A stretch of DNA of 39,694 nt from an uncultured Mycoplasmatota bacterium. GTDB taxonomy: Bacteria; Bacillota_I; Bacilli_A; RF39; UBA660. Positions 8,271-16,860 of the stretch are shown piece after piece. Below the pieces are notes generated by a model, which was given only the letters and a program-made list of their open reading frames with translations, did no database searches and was not told where the DNA came from. The stretch spans positions 1 to 39,694 of the forward strand of contig CANRSQ010000006.1 of the NCBI GenBank assembly GCA_947642475.1, given 5' to 3'. The first letter of the stretch is position 1, and every line of letters starts with the position of its first letter. The position numbers and the translations under genes were made by a program.

Positions 8271-8660
8271 TTACAATTCCATTTCATAATGAATAAAATT
8301 TCTTTCGGCAATTTTCTCTCTTCCAACTTCTTTAAAACCATATTTTCTAGCTAAGTCATTTCTTTCAACAAAAAAGTCATTTGACAAAGTTATTCTTATC
8401 GCCTTAAAACCTTTTTTCTTTAAAAAAGAGAAAATTTCATTCATTACTTCTGCATAATCAAACAAACTATTTGAAGACTTTTCTTCAACGCAAATATCTG
8501 CTATAAAATCATGCTTATAAAAGAAAAATTGATGTTTTTCGCCTTTATAATTAATAATGTAATATTCGGCGGTACCATTTTCTAAACACTCCTCTAAATA
8601 TGTTTTTTTATCACTTATGCTTTTTTGATACTGTTCTAATGTTAGTCTTTCTAAATCCAT
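8271..8660 (-). CDS. Divergent GNAT-like acetyltransferase domain protein (tentative)
   Basis: This 129-residue protein has beta strands and ends 'ARKYGFKEVGREKIAERNFI', which resembles the last part of GNAT acetyltransferases ('ly.k.GF...g'). The middle segment 'EIFSFLKKKGFKAIRITLSNDF' would be the acetyl-CoA-adjacent helix and strand. The canonical Q/RxxGxG/A loop is not visible, so catalysis is uncertain. GGGAG lies 8 bases before the ATG. A TGT-TATAAT promoter element precedes it at 8695-8703. Confidence 0.55.
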   Translation of the reverse strand: MDLERLTLEQYQKSISDKKTYLEECLENGTAEYYIINYKGEKHQFFFYKHDFIADICVEEKSSNSLFDYAEVMNEIFSFLKKKGFKAIRITLSNDFFVERNDLARKYGFKEVGREKIAERNFIHYEMEL

Positions 8661-8694
8661 AACTTCATCTCCCTTATAAATTACTATTTATCTA

Positions 8695-8703
8695 ATTATA
8701 ACA
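8695..8703 (-). promoter_or_regulatory. Extended -10 promoter of the 8041-8660 small-gene pair
   Basis: The minus strand reads TGT-TATAAT, immediately beyond the terminator hairpin of the ABC-2 operon. The two signals are separated by only a few bases. Confidence 0.5.
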
Positions 8704-8707
8704 TGAA

Positions 8708-8733
8708 CAAAAGTAGATTTACTAATCCACTTT
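8708..8733 (-). terminator. Hairpin after the ABC-2 operon at 8752-10425
   Basis: AAAGTGGATT (minus strand) pairs with AATCTACTTT around a 4-base loop, with one G-U pair. The T-run is short. Confidence 0.55.
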
Positions 8734-8751
8734 ATATTTCCTTATTCTATA

Positions 8752-9543
8752 TCAAACTAACTCTTTTTTATTATAACGAATTAATGTTAATACTAAGAAT
8801 AAAATTGATAAAATTATGCTTATTAATACTATAAATTGGTTTATAGTAACATCTGTTATTACGTTTCTAGTATCGGCTAGTGTAAATACTGATGCATATT
8901 TTAAAAATTCAGTTGTCTCGGCAAGTGAAGATAATACTTGAAGCACATAACTTATTAAAACTATTCCTAAACTAATACCTAACATCTTTTTAGTTTTATG
9001 GGTAAATGTTGATAAAAACATACAAGCAAAATATATTACCACTGAAGAAAATAATGGTGTGATGCTGAGTAAAATATACATTTTTTTATCAAAATCACCA
9101 CTTAAGGATAATCCTATATAATTAAATACACCAAGGATAAGGACCATTAAAATTATATATAATAATCCTGCGAATGCTTTTGTTAGCACAATAGTATTTC
9201 TTTTAATTGGTAAACTATTTAAATATTCAATTGTTTTGTCGCTTTCTTCTTTTAATAAAATATTAGAGCCAAGAATACCTGAGTAGCACCCCGTTAGTAA
9301 TAATACAAATACAAAACCTTCTGACTTTAACCATCCAAAAACACTATTAATAGAAGAAATATCCATATTAAATGCAGCTAATACTTCCTTTGGAAACATT
9401 TCCATCATTTCGTCCATCATTTTAATATTATCACTATTAATAATAGAAGGATATATCAAAAAAGCTACTGTAAAAATCCCAATTAATAAAAATAACCATA
9501 TTAAAAAACTTTTAAAATTTAACTTCATTTCTCTTTTAAACAT
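8752..9543 (-). CDS. ABC-2 type transporter permease
   Basis: This 263-residue protein has six predicted transmembrane helices (about 13-33, 70-92, 113-137, 155-178, 188-208 and 233-253). The cytoplasmic loop 'EESDKTIEYLNSLPIKRN' between helices 2 and 3 is characteristic of the ABC-2 family, where it contacts the ATPase. It lies 9 bases downstream of its ATPase gene, with AGGAG before the ATG. Such two-gene exporters resemble bacitracin/lantibiotic (BcrAB/NatAB-type) systems, but the substrate is unknown. Confidence 0.88.
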   Translation of the reverse strand: MFKREMKLNFKSFLIWLFLLIGIFTVAFLIYPSIINSDNIKMMDEMMEMFPKEVLAAFNMDISSINSVFGWLKSEGFVFVLLLTGCYSGILGSNILLKEESDKTIEYLNSLPIKRNTIVLTKAFAGLLYIILMVLILGVFNYIGLSLSGDFDKKMYILLSITPLFSSVVIYFACMFLSTFTHKTKKMLGISLGIVLISYVLQVLSSLAETTEFLKYASVFTLADTRNVITDVTINQFIVLISIILSILFLVLTLIRYNKKELV

Positions 9544-9552
9544 ACTTTTCTC

Positions 9553-10425
9553 CTATCTATAATAATGCATAAATATATCTTCTAACGTAGCTTCTTCTAT
9601 TAATATTTTATCTATTTTATATTTTGAAAGTGATTTTATAAGTTTATCAGAAGATAATTCATTTTTAAATCTGATTATACCGTTAGATTCTTTAATATCT
9701 AATTTTAAATCTTTTATAATTTTTTCATTTTCATTAGATTTTACCGTTACAAATGTTAAATTTTTCTTCTGCATTTCTTCCATTGTTTCGACATTTATTA
9801 ATTTGCCTTCTTTTATTATTCCAACACGATCACAAACTTTTGAAATTTCACTTAATATATGTGTTGAATAAAATATTGTTGTTCCCTTATCTTTTTCTTC
9901 TTTTAATAAATCGTAAAAGGTTTGCTGCATAATAGGGTCTAATCCACTTGTTGGTTCATCTAATATAAGTAATTTAGGTTCATGCATAAATGCTAGAACT
10001 ATCCCTAATTTTTTCAAATTACCTAAAGATAATTCTTCTATTTTTTTTGATTCATTTAATTTTAATTTTCGGGCTAACTCTTTTCTTCGCTTATGACAAT
10101 TTTTCTTATAAAATTTTTCATGATAATCAAGCATTTCTTTTACTGTTAAATCTTCATATAAATGAATTTCACTTGGTAAATAACCTATTAATTCTTTTAG
10201 TGAAATATTATCCTTATCTAATTCCTTCCCATTTAATAAAACACAGCCTTCCGTTTTATTAATAAGATTCATAATAGATCTAATTGTAGTTGATTTACCT
10301 GCCCCATTAGGTCCAATAAAGCCAAATACTTCACCTTCATAAAGAGTAAGAGATAAATCTTTTACACCTAAAACCTTGCCATAGTATTTAGTTAAATTTT
10401 TAATTTCTAATATTTTATTTTTCAT
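9553..10425 (-). CDS. ABC transporter ATP-binding protein (BcrA/NatA type)
   Basis: This is a 290-residue ATPase with Walker A GPNGAGKS (residues 38-45), Q-loop region 'IGYLPSEIHLYEDLT', Walker B 'LLILDEPTSGLDP' and switch 'YSTHIL'. The signature is LSLGN rather than LSGGQ, a variant seen in this subfamily. The C-terminal 70 residues form the regulatory tail found in BcrA-like proteins. AGGAGG lies 6 bases before the start. It pairs with the six-helix permease just downstream. Confidence 0.92.
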   Translation of the reverse strand: MKNKILEIKNLTKYYGKVLGVKDLSLTLYEGEVFGFIGPNGAGKSTTIRSIMNLINKTEGCVLLNGKELDKDNISLKELIGYLPSEIHLYEDLTVKEMLDYHEKFYKKNCHKRRKELARKLKLNESKKIEELSLGNLKKLGIVLAFMHEPKLLILDEPTSGLDPIMQQTFYDLLKEEKDKGTTIFYSTHILSEISKVCDRVGIIKEGKLINVETMEEMQKKNLTFVTVKSNENEKIIKDLKLDIKESNGIIRFKNELSSDKLIKSLSKYKIDKILIEEATLEDIFMHYYR

Positions 10426-10460
10426 TAAATCCTCCTATAACTTACGATTTATCTATCACA

Positions 10461-10469
10461 ATTATATCA
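10461..10469 (-). promoter_or_regulatory. Extended -10 promoter of the ABC-2 operon
   Basis: The minus strand reads TGA-TATAAT, only a few bases downstream of the XRE operon terminator. The -35 region would overlap the terminator stem. Confidence 0.5.
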
Positions 10470-10471
10470 TG

Positions 10472-10498
10472 AAAAAAGCAGATTTTATAATCTACTTT
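10472..10498 (-). terminator. Terminator of the XRE operon at 10503-11607
   Basis: AAAGTAGATT pairs with AATCTGCTTT on the minus strand around a 4-base loop and continues into six T residues. Confidence 0.75.
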
Positions 10499-10502
10499 AT
10501 AA

Positions 10503-10769
10503 TTAATCTCTACTTCTAAAAGGATGTTTTAATTTATCTTTTATTCCTTTAGATAATATATTCATTGCTGTTTCGTAAATTTTATTTGCTTCTATATCTG
10601 TAATATCTAATTTAGTTATAAATTCATTTATCATTATTTCTTTGTTTTTCTTACCTATTAGAAAATTATCTTCAAGTATATCATTGATAATTGTGCATTT
10701 TTCTTCATCATAGTTTAACCTATTTTGTAATTCTTTTATAAATTCAGTTTTATTCATTTTCATCACCAT
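10503..10769 (-). CDS. Small helical protein translationally coupled to an XRE regulator
   Basis: This is an 88-residue, charged, all-helical protein. The start of the domain, 'MNKTEFIKELQNRLNYDEEK', superficially recalls HU proteins, but the DNA-binding beta arm is absent. I do not recognise a named family. It overlaps the end of the XRE gene by 20 bases. AAAGGAAAG before the first ATG supports the start at 10769; ATGs at 10763 and 10757 are alternatives. Tight coupling suggests it works with the regulator, perhaps as a partner or modulator. Confidence 0.65.
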   Translation of the reverse strand: MVMKMNKTEFIKELQNRLNYDEEKCTIINDILEDNFLIGKKNKEIMINEFITKLDITDIEANKIYETAMNILSKGIKDKLKHPFRSRD

Positions 10770-11607
10770 AAATCTTTCCTTTAGAATCTAATTGTATCTG
10801 ATAACCGTATTCAAAAATGTAAGATATACTAAAAATAATTAGTCCTAAAGTAATACTTGTAAGTTCTAGTTCAGCATTCAAATTAATACCCATAATTAGT
10901 TGAGTTAGTATTCCTAAAATATAAGGAACAACAATATAAAGTAATACATATAATGATATTTTTCTAATATATGAAACATTATCCATAGTAAATGGTGTAT
11001 CACATTCGTTAATGTTTTTAAATAGTTTGTATAAATAATTCATAATCATTCTAAGTAAAAATAATGATACAATCAAACTAATTAAAATTATTTCTGCATG
11101 AATAATTATTTCAGCATTAGTATTATTGTTTAAATAATCAGTTATTACCGATACATCTGTTTTAGTTACATCACCAATTACAATATCATTTGCTTTTAAT
11201 TCAAAACCGTCAATTCTAACATCTCTAAGTGCGAATGGAAGTGAAATTGCAAGAACTGCTAATACAGCTATACCAACCTCAGTCATAATTTCACCAATCT
11301 TTGAAAGTACATAAATAAATTTACTAATAATTTTCATCTTTTTTTGTTTTTCTTTTTTAAACTTAACTACACTCATTTTAATTTCTTCGTCTAATGAATT
11401 TATGTCGGTAAAATCTTCTTGGACTAAATCATTAATATTACATTTAAAAACATCACACAAACACATAATGTTTTGCATACTAGGAAAGTTTTCTCCTGTT
11501 TCCCATTTAGATACTGATTGTCTAGATACTCCTAGTTTTTCTGCAAGTTCTTCTTGCGATATTTTTTTACTTTTTCTTATTTGTTTTAAATTGTCTCCAA
11601 ATTTCAT
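10750..11607 (-). CDS. XRE-family regulator with membrane-spanning C-terminus
   Basis: Residues 1-65 form a Cro/CI helix-turn-helix ('EELAEKLGVSRQSVSKWETG', 'NFPSMQNIMCLCDVFKCNINDLVQ'). The remainder holds a hydrophobic helix near 112-128, an extracytoplasmic stretch to about 165, and three further helices near 168-190, 215-238 and 245-265. This is a membrane-bound DNA-binding protein, a type common in Bacillota. AAGGAG lies 8 bases before the ATG. It is followed by a coupled small gene and a terminator. Confidence 0.87.
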   Translation of the reverse strand: MKFGDNLKQIRKSKKISQEELAEKLGVSRQSVSKWETGENFPSMQNIMCLCDVFKCNINDLVQEDFTDINSLDEEIKMSVVKFKKEKQKKMKIISKFIYVLSKIGEIMTEVGIAVLAVLAISLPFALRDVRIDGFELKANDIVIGDVTKTDVSVITDYLNNNTNAEIIIHAEIILISLIVSLFLLRMIMNYLYKLFKNINECDTPFTMDNVSYIRKISLYVLLYIVVPYILGILTQLIMGINLNAELELTSITLGLIIFSISYIFEYGYQIQLDSKGKIYGDENE

Positions 11608-11709
11608 TAGACACTTCTCCTTTCCTATATTTAAGTTTATTAGAAAATAGGAATAAATTCTACCAACTTTTAAGTGCGTTTTGTTTTTATAACAAAAAAT
11701 TATTTGTAA

Positions 11710-12273
11710 TTATTCGCAAGTGCCATTTTGATTTTTAAAATAGTTATTTATATTTTTTTCTGTTTTTTCTATATCACTAAAATCAATATATTTATCTTTT
11801 AATTCTTTTTGTAATTTATTAGAACAATTTGAGCAGTTAAAATATCCGTCGGTTCCTACTTCAATAATATATTCATTATCGTTTAATGAGCAAGATAGTT
11901 CTATTGACTCGGTATGGGTAATTACTGGCTCCTTTTTAACTACGGCAAATGCGATAAAAGTTATGATATCAATTACTAAGAAAATTATAAATAATATTCC
12001 AATTACTTTTAATATTTTAATAATTATTCCAGCTAGTTTTTCAGTGTTGCTTACTTTTGCTTCTAATATTCCTTTAACATCGTTATCAATTAATTCATCC
12101 ACGCTGATGCCTAATGCTTTAGATAGTAATTTTAGTTGTTCAGGATTTGGAGTAGTTTCTCCTAGTTCCCAATTTGAAATGGTTTGTCTTGTAACGTTAA
12201 CTTTTTCTCCTAATTGTTCTTGTGAAAGACCTTGTTTTTTTCTTAATTTTAAAATATTATCTCCTAGTTTCAT
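11710..12273 (-). CDS. XRE-family regulator with one membrane helix and a CxxC tail
   Basis: The N-terminal Cro/CI domain carries 'EQLGEKVNVTRQTISNWELG' and ends 'NPEQLKLLSKALGISVDELI'. A single hydrophobic helix lies near residues 84-106. About 70 extracytoplasmic residues follow with a CSNC motif, which could form a disulfide or bind metal, and one more cysteine next to the C-terminus. The ATG at 12273 is chosen because GGAG lies 8 bases ahead; an upstream in-frame start at 12297 lacks support. No partner gene follows. The architecture suggests a one-component transmembrane sensor. Confidence 0.85.
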   Translation of the reverse strand: MKLGDNILKLRKKQGLSQEQLGEKVNVTRQTISNWELGETTPNPEQLKLLSKALGISVDELIDNDVKGILEAKVSNTEKLAGIIIKILKVIGILFIIFLVIDIITFIAFAVVKKEPVITHTESIELSCSLNDNEYIIEVGTDGYFNCSNCSNKLQKELKDKYIDFSDIEKTEKNINNYFKNQNGTCE

Positions 12274-12455
12274 TTTTGTTTCTCCTTTCACTAACAATTA
12301 TATATTAAAATTATTTAACAAATCTACCAAAAGGCTTTGGAACTTTGTCAAAGATTTTTAACATTTTATAATTATACTAGTTTCGATAATTCCTTATCAA
12401 TTATTTTTACTTATTTTCATTATAACATACAAGCAAAGTAATTTTTTAATAAACA

Positions 12456-12486
12456 ATAAAAAACGGATTATTTCTAATCCATTTTT
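12456..12486 (-). terminator. Terminator of the RhuM gene
   Basis: An 11-bp stem closed by a GAAA tetraloop is followed by a T-run on the minus strand, immediately after the RhuM stop codon. A near-copy ends the ABC operon at 13584-13613. Confidence 0.8.
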
Positions 12487-12489
12487 ACA

Positions 12490-13503
12490 TCATTTACTTT
12501 CTTCTAATAATTTAGTTTCCTTTAAAAAATTATCAAAATCGCTAACTAATACTCTATCTTGTTTAACTCTAAATTTGTCATATTCTTTATAAGCGAGTTC
12601 TTTAGCGACAACCATAGAAACTTTACCAGCATTTTGTAATATTTCCTTACCATTGAATTGTAGAAAAGCATTTAACTTTTCTATCCAATCATTCATTGTC
12701 ATAGCATTATGATTTTCAGCTTGCATTTCGGCATAATCTAAATACATTGTAACTATTCTATTTAAATCTTTAAGTTCTTTTTCACTCAAATAATTTTTAG
12801 CAATATCTACATCATATTTATAACTTGGCCCATTTGGTGAATTTTTCCAATTAGTTAATCCCATATTCTCTTTATCTGCACTTGCCCTATTATAAATAAT
12901 CTCTGCGGCTGTATTTCCAGTTACTGAATAATGTAATTTATTTTGAACGGTCTTAAAAAAGTTTTTAGTTATTTCACTATCTTTATCATAATCAATACTA
13001 CACTGTGAATATATATCTGTAATTTTTTGATAAAATCTTCTTTCGCTAGAACGAATATTTCTAATTCTCTCTAACGTTTCCTCAAAATAATCTTCGCCAA
13101 AGATATAATTAGGATTTTTTAATCTTTCATCATCCATTACTACACCTTTAATCATATATTCTTTGAGTACTTTTGTTGCCCATATTCTAAAGTTAGTAGC
13201 TTTCTTTGAATTTACACGATATCCTACTGCAATAATCATATCTAAGTTATATATTTTTACTGGTTTTTTTGAATTAGCAACGTCGGTTTTTCCGACAGTG
13301 TTACTCTCACACAACTCACCCTCATTTAAAATATTGTTTATATGTTCTGTAATAGTACTTCTGGCAGTTCCAAATAATTCAGCTATTAAATTTTGTGTTA
13401 ACCACAAATCTTTATCAATTAGCATAACATTAACCTTTACATCCCCATTATTATCTTTATAAATTAAAAAGTCATGTGAAGTAATTTGTAATTTTGTTTC
13501 CAT
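12490..13503 (-). CDS. RhuM family protein
   Basis: This is a full-length (337-residue) RhuM family protein. The N-terminal domain ('IYKDNNGDVKVNVMLID', 'LWLTQNLIAELFGTARSTI') looks like a winged-helix DNA-binding region. The central family motif is 'KKPVKIYNLDMIIAVGYRVN', followed by 'ATNFRIWATKVLKEYMIKG'. RhuM was named from a Salmonella pathogenicity island but has no proven biochemical role; homologues often sit in restriction or mobile loci. The ATG at 13503 has AAGGAGG 7 bases upstream; a GTG directly before it is less likely. The promoter carries the LexA-like box, so it may be damage-inducible. Confidence 0.9.
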   Translation of the reverse strand: METKLQITSHDFLIYKDNNGDVKVNVMLIDKDLWLTQNLIAELFGTARSTITEHINNILNEGELCESNTVGKTDVANSKKPVKIYNLDMIIAVGYRVNSKKATNFRIWATKVLKEYMIKGVVMDDERLKNPNYIFGEDYFEETLERIRNIRSSERRFYQKITDIYSQCSIDYDKDSEITKNFFKTVQNKLHYSVTGNTAAEIIYNRASADKENMGLTNWKNSPNGPSYKYDVDIAKNYLSEKELKDLNRIVTMYLDYAEMQAENHNAMTMNDWIEKLNAFLQFNGKEILQNAGKVSMVVAKELAYKEYDKFRVKQDRVLVSDFDNFLKETKLLEESK

Positions 13504-13541
13504 CACTATTCCTCCTTACTCCTAATTATTCTCTTAAAACA

Positions 13542-13571
13542 ATTATAACATTTGTTCGTAGATTAAATCAA
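13542..13571 (-). promoter_or_regulatory. Promoter containing a LexA/DinR-like box (site 2, RhuM)
   Basis: On the minus strand, TTGATT (13566-13571) and TATAAT (13542-13547) are 18 bp apart. CGAACAAATGTTAT (13545-13558) overlaps the -10 box exactly as at site 1. Transcription would start about 35 bases before the RhuM start codon. Confidence 0.7.
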
Positions 13572-13583
13572 TAAAAATATAAT

Positions 13584-13613
13584 AAAAAAACAGATTATTT
13601 CTAATCCATTTTT
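13584..13613 (-). terminator. Terminator of the TetR-controlled ABC operon
   Basis: The stem-loop with a GAAA tetraloop and T-run overlaps the last permease's stop codon region. It closely resembles the hairpin after RhuM. Confidence 0.7.
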
Positions 13614-14760
13614 AAATAACTTTCTGTTTATATTTAGAAATAATATTATTTAAAATAATAAATAATATAGAAAAACCAAGAACTACTAACATATTGATAA
13701 AGATTGGGTGCAGACTAGTAAAATCTATAACCTCTATTGTCTTAAGTAAATCGTTAGAATTAATATACCAATAAGTAGGTAGTATATGTGCGAAAGTTAA
13801 AACAGAATTAGGAAGCCACTCGGCAGGTACAAAAGCCCCGCAAAGGAAAGAAGAACCAAGTGCCACCACATTAACAATTCCACTAACCGCATTTTTATTA
13901 GTAACAAGAGTACTTATAAATAAGGCAATCGTTAAACAACAAAAAGTAAATATAAACGAATTAAGCATATAAACAAGTCCCCTACTTGTAAACATAATAT
14001 CGCCAAGCATGATTATTCCAAGAAGGATAAAGAATACCCATAAGACGAACGAATAACCAAAACTAGCAAATAAAAGATCTCTATTATATTTTTCATAATT
14101 CATACTACTAACGATAGTTCTTTTATTAACCGTTTTTTCTTTAAAACTAGATAATACTAAACAAATAATAAAAATTATTACTGCCATAATACTGTAACTA
14201 GCAAATGAAAAATATGTAGAAGCATTAGATACTTTCGTAGTATCTAGTTTAGAAGTAATCTCTATCTTTGCATCCTTAGAAAGATTATTATTAATAAGTT
14301 TAATAAACTCATCTTCACTGCTTACACCAGTCTTATAAATATTTTGTACCTGGATATATCTCTTAAGCATCATTTCCGCTAAACTAGCCTGATAATCACC
14401 AGTAGACTTAATATCAATTTCGGGATTTTTGCCATTCATAATATCCTTACCATAATTTTTAGGAATACAAATAACATAATTTACGTTTCTATAAAACAAG
14501 GCATCATTAATTTCGTTTTTAGTTTTAAGATTATCAATGATATTACTATTATCGGAAATATATTTAACTAAATTATCAGAAACTTTGTTTCCTTTATCAT
14601 TATTAACAATTAAAACGTCAGGCTTACTATCTTCAAAATTAACATTGTTATCAGAAGTAGACATATTAATTGCCCCAAAGATAATCAAAATCATTGAATA
14701 TAAAATTATTGTCCCTTTATATTTTAGTAAAACTTTCCAAAAAGATTTAAATACTGTCAT
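13612..14760 (-). CDS. ABC-2 family transporter permease (second of two)
   Basis: This 382-residue permease has ABC2_membrane_3 layout. One N-terminal helix lies near residues 13-32, followed by a roughly 145-residue extracellular domain and then five or six helices from about 183 to the C-terminus. The conserved 'FLCGAFVPAEWLP' re-entrant segment, common to drug and haemolysin exporters, is near residue 310. It overlaps the end of the other permease gene by 14 bases, so the pair is co-translated and probably forms a heterodimeric channel with the upstream ATPase. Confidence 0.88.
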   Translation of the reverse strand: MTVFKSFWKVLLKYKGTIILYSMILIIFGAINMSTSDNNVNFEDSKPDVLIVNNDKGNKVSDNLVKYISDNSNIIDNLKTKNEINDALFYRNVNYVICIPKNYGKDIMNGKNPEIDIKSTGDYQASLAEMMLKRYIQVQNIYKTGVSSEDEFIKLINNNLSKDAKIEITSKLDTTKVSNASTYFSFASYSIMAVIIFIICLVLSSFKEKTVNKRTIVSSMNYEKYNRDLLFASFGYSFVLWVFFILLGIIMLGDIMFTSRGLVYMLNSFIFTFCCLTIALFISTLVTNKNAVSGIVNVVALGSSFLCGAFVPAEWLPNSVLTFAHILPTYWYINSNDLLKTIEVIDFTSLHPIFINMLVVLGFSILFIILNNIISKYKQKVI

Positions 14761-15919
14761 ACTTCTGCCTCCTTAAACCAAAATAAGAAATAAAAATCAT
14801 AACAAAAGAAAACCCAAGTAAACTAACAATATCAAAAATAAATCTATCTAAAGTACTATAGTAATATAAAGCATATAAACCGTCAGTAATCATACTAGCA
14901 GGATTAATCATATTAACTAAAGGTGCATTAGTATCAATTATATACTTCATTGTAATACCCATCATTCCGGATAAGAAACAACCAAGCATGGTAATGGCAA
15001 TTAAAATACCAGTTTTAGCATTTTCATTAGTCTTAATTAAAGTGGCTACTAAAACACCTAATGAAAGTCCAGCTAAAGAGCCTACTAATGCAAGTAAAAT
15101 CATTAAAGGTAAATTATTGCCATAATCTACTTTCAACACAAAAATTGTAAATAGAAATAAAATAGCAAGACCGATTAACTGAACCACATAACTAGCAAAT
15201 AAACTACCTAATAACATCTTTCCTCTATGAATTGGCGAAATAGCCGTTCTTTTGCCGACACTATTCATATTCGCAAGTTTGTAATTAACAATATACATAG
15301 ATAAAAGGCCACCATACAAACAAGCCATGGCGATTAAAGTATAATATTCAATCATCGTATAGCTTAAATTTTTATTAGAAATATTATGGATTTTGGCTGT
15401 ATCTTTACTTACAAGTTCATAAACATTTGTATAAATTTTTTCATAATTAATATTATAATTACCTTTTTGTAATTCATTATTAATTTCATTCGCACTCAAA
15501 GTATTAATCATCTCTTCATTACTACTAATTTCATTAACAACATATTTTAAAATCGTTTCATTAATCCCACTAGAAGCAACGACAATATTAATATTATTAT
15601 CAAATACTAAATAACCAGTAATCTTATCATCATTAAGTAAATTTTTAGCCTTATCTAAATTAGTATAAGTAATATCAAAAAGTTTATCATCACCTGTACT
15701 TAAACTTTCAAAAGCCTCTTTAAAAACAATATTCTTATCAAACTCTTCACTTTTAACCACGGCAATATCAATAACATCTAACTTTTCGCTATTTTCAATA
15801 TCTGAAAAAGCCATGTTAAAGAAAACACCTAATAAAATTGGAAAGGCAAATGTCCAAAAAATTAAAGACTTACTCTTAAATAAAACCTTTAAAGAATATA
15901 TAAAGTTGTGCCAAAACAT
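14747..15919 (-). CDS. ABC-2 family transporter permease (first of two)
   Basis: This is a 390-residue paralogue of the downstream permease. It has an N-terminal helix near residues 20-37, a large extracellular region to about 185, and then six membrane segments. The segment 'CFLSGMMGITMKYII' corresponds to the paralogue's re-entrant loop. The ATG shares a base with the ATPase stop codon (TAATG), a sign of translational coupling. The likely function is drug or peptide export under TetR control. Confidence 0.88.
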   Translation of the reverse strand: MFWHNFIYSLKVLFKSKSLIFWTFAFPILLGVFFNMAFSDIENSEKLDVIDIAVVKSEEFDKNIVFKEAFESLSTGDDKLFDITYTNLDKAKNLLNDDKITGYLVFDNNINIVVASSGINETILKYVVNEISSNEEMINTLSANEINNELQKGNYNINYEKIYTNVYELVSKDTAKIHNISNKNLSYTMIEYYTLIAMACLYGGLLSMYIVNYKLANMNSVGKRTAISPIHRGKMLLGSLFASYVVQLIGLAILFLFTIFVLKVDYGNNLPLMILLALVGSLAGLSLGVLVATLIKTNENAKTGILIAITMLGCFLSGMMGITMKYIIDTNAPLVNMINPASMITDGLYALYYYSTLDRFIFDIVSLLGFSFVMIFISYFGLRRQKYDSI

Positions 15920-16857
15920 TAATCTCTAAGTTCCTTACCAGTTAAACTTAAAAATACATCATTTAAAGTTGGTCTTTCAGAAAAGATTTTATTATAAGTA
16001 ACATTGTTTTTCTTTAAAAAGTTTATAAGTTCACCTAAATTGTTTTTGCCCTTTTTATATTTAACAGTAAGTACATTCATTTCATAAGTATAATCATCTA
16101 TATTGTTTAAATCACTAATTTGATTTAAAATACTCTCATCAATTTCACTTATTTCTACGGTGATTTTTTCATCAATATCAGATAGTTCCTTTAAATCAGA
16201 TGCGGTTCCACTAACCAAAATTTTACCCTTATCTAAAATGATAATTCTATCACAAAGAATTTCTGCTTCTTCCATATAGTGAGTTGTATAAACAATAGTT
16301 GCTCCACCATCTCTTAGTTTTTTAATACCCTCTAAAATATTATTTCTACTTTGTGGATCAACCGCAACTGTTGGCTCATCTAAAAATATTAGTTTAGGTT
16401 TATGAGCAATCCCGCAGGCAATATTTAATCTTCTAAGTAGTCCTCCTGATAACTGCTTAGGATAAAACTTTTTATAATCTAAAAGTCCAACTAACTCTAA
16501 AGCCTCATTAATATATTTTTCTCTAAGTTTTTTATCACTTATATATAAACCACAAAAATAATCTACATTATCATATACAGTTAATTCTTCAAATACCGCA
16601 ACCTCTTGAAAAACCACACCAATTTGTCTTTTTATATCATAAGAATCTGGTTTCATTTCTTTACCAAATATTTTAATAGAACCTTTTTGAAAATTAAGTA
16701 ATGACAAAATACAATTTAGTGTTGTCGATTTACCACTTCCATTAGGACCTAATAGTCCAAGAATTTCCCCTTCTTTAACTTCAAAAGACAAGTCATCTAC
16801 GGCTTTTAATTTTTTATATTCTTTCGTTAAATTTTTAACTTCAATTACATTTTTCAT
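15919..16857 (-). CDS. ABC transporter ATP-binding protein (multidrug/ABC-2 type)
   Basis: This is a 312-residue ATPase with Walker A GPNGSGKS (residues 37-44), Q-loop 'IGVVFQEVAVF', signature LSGGLLRRL, Walker B 'LIFLDEPTVAVDP' and switch 'YTTHYMEEAE'. The C-terminal regulatory domain ends 'RPTLNDVFLSLTGKELRD', as is usual for DrrA/CcmA-like exporters. It starts 3 bases after the TetR gene and leads straight into two permeases. Confidence 0.93.
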   Translation of the reverse strand: MKNVIEVKNLTKEYKKLKAVDDLSFEVKEGEILGLLGPNGSGKSTTLNCILSLLNFQKGSIKIFGKEMKPDSYDIKRQIGVVFQEVAVFEELTVYDNVDYFCGLYISDKKLREKYINEALELVGLLDYKKFYPKQLSGGLLRRLNIACGIAHKPKLIFLDEPTVAVDPQSRNNILEGIKKLRDGGATIVYTTHYMEEAEILCDRIIILDKGKILVSGTASDLKELSDIDEKITVEISEIDESILNQISDLNNIDDYTYEMNVLTVKYKKGKNNLGELINFLKKNNVTYNKIFSERPTLNDVFLSLTGKELRD

Positions 16858-16860
16858 ATT

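Noticed and set aside
12327-12357. CCAAA-N4-TTTGG dyad next to a TTGACA element upstream of the XRE gene at 11710
   Set aside because: No acceptable -10 box lies 16-18 bp from the TTGACA, and the dyad is short, so neither promoter nor operator could be supported.
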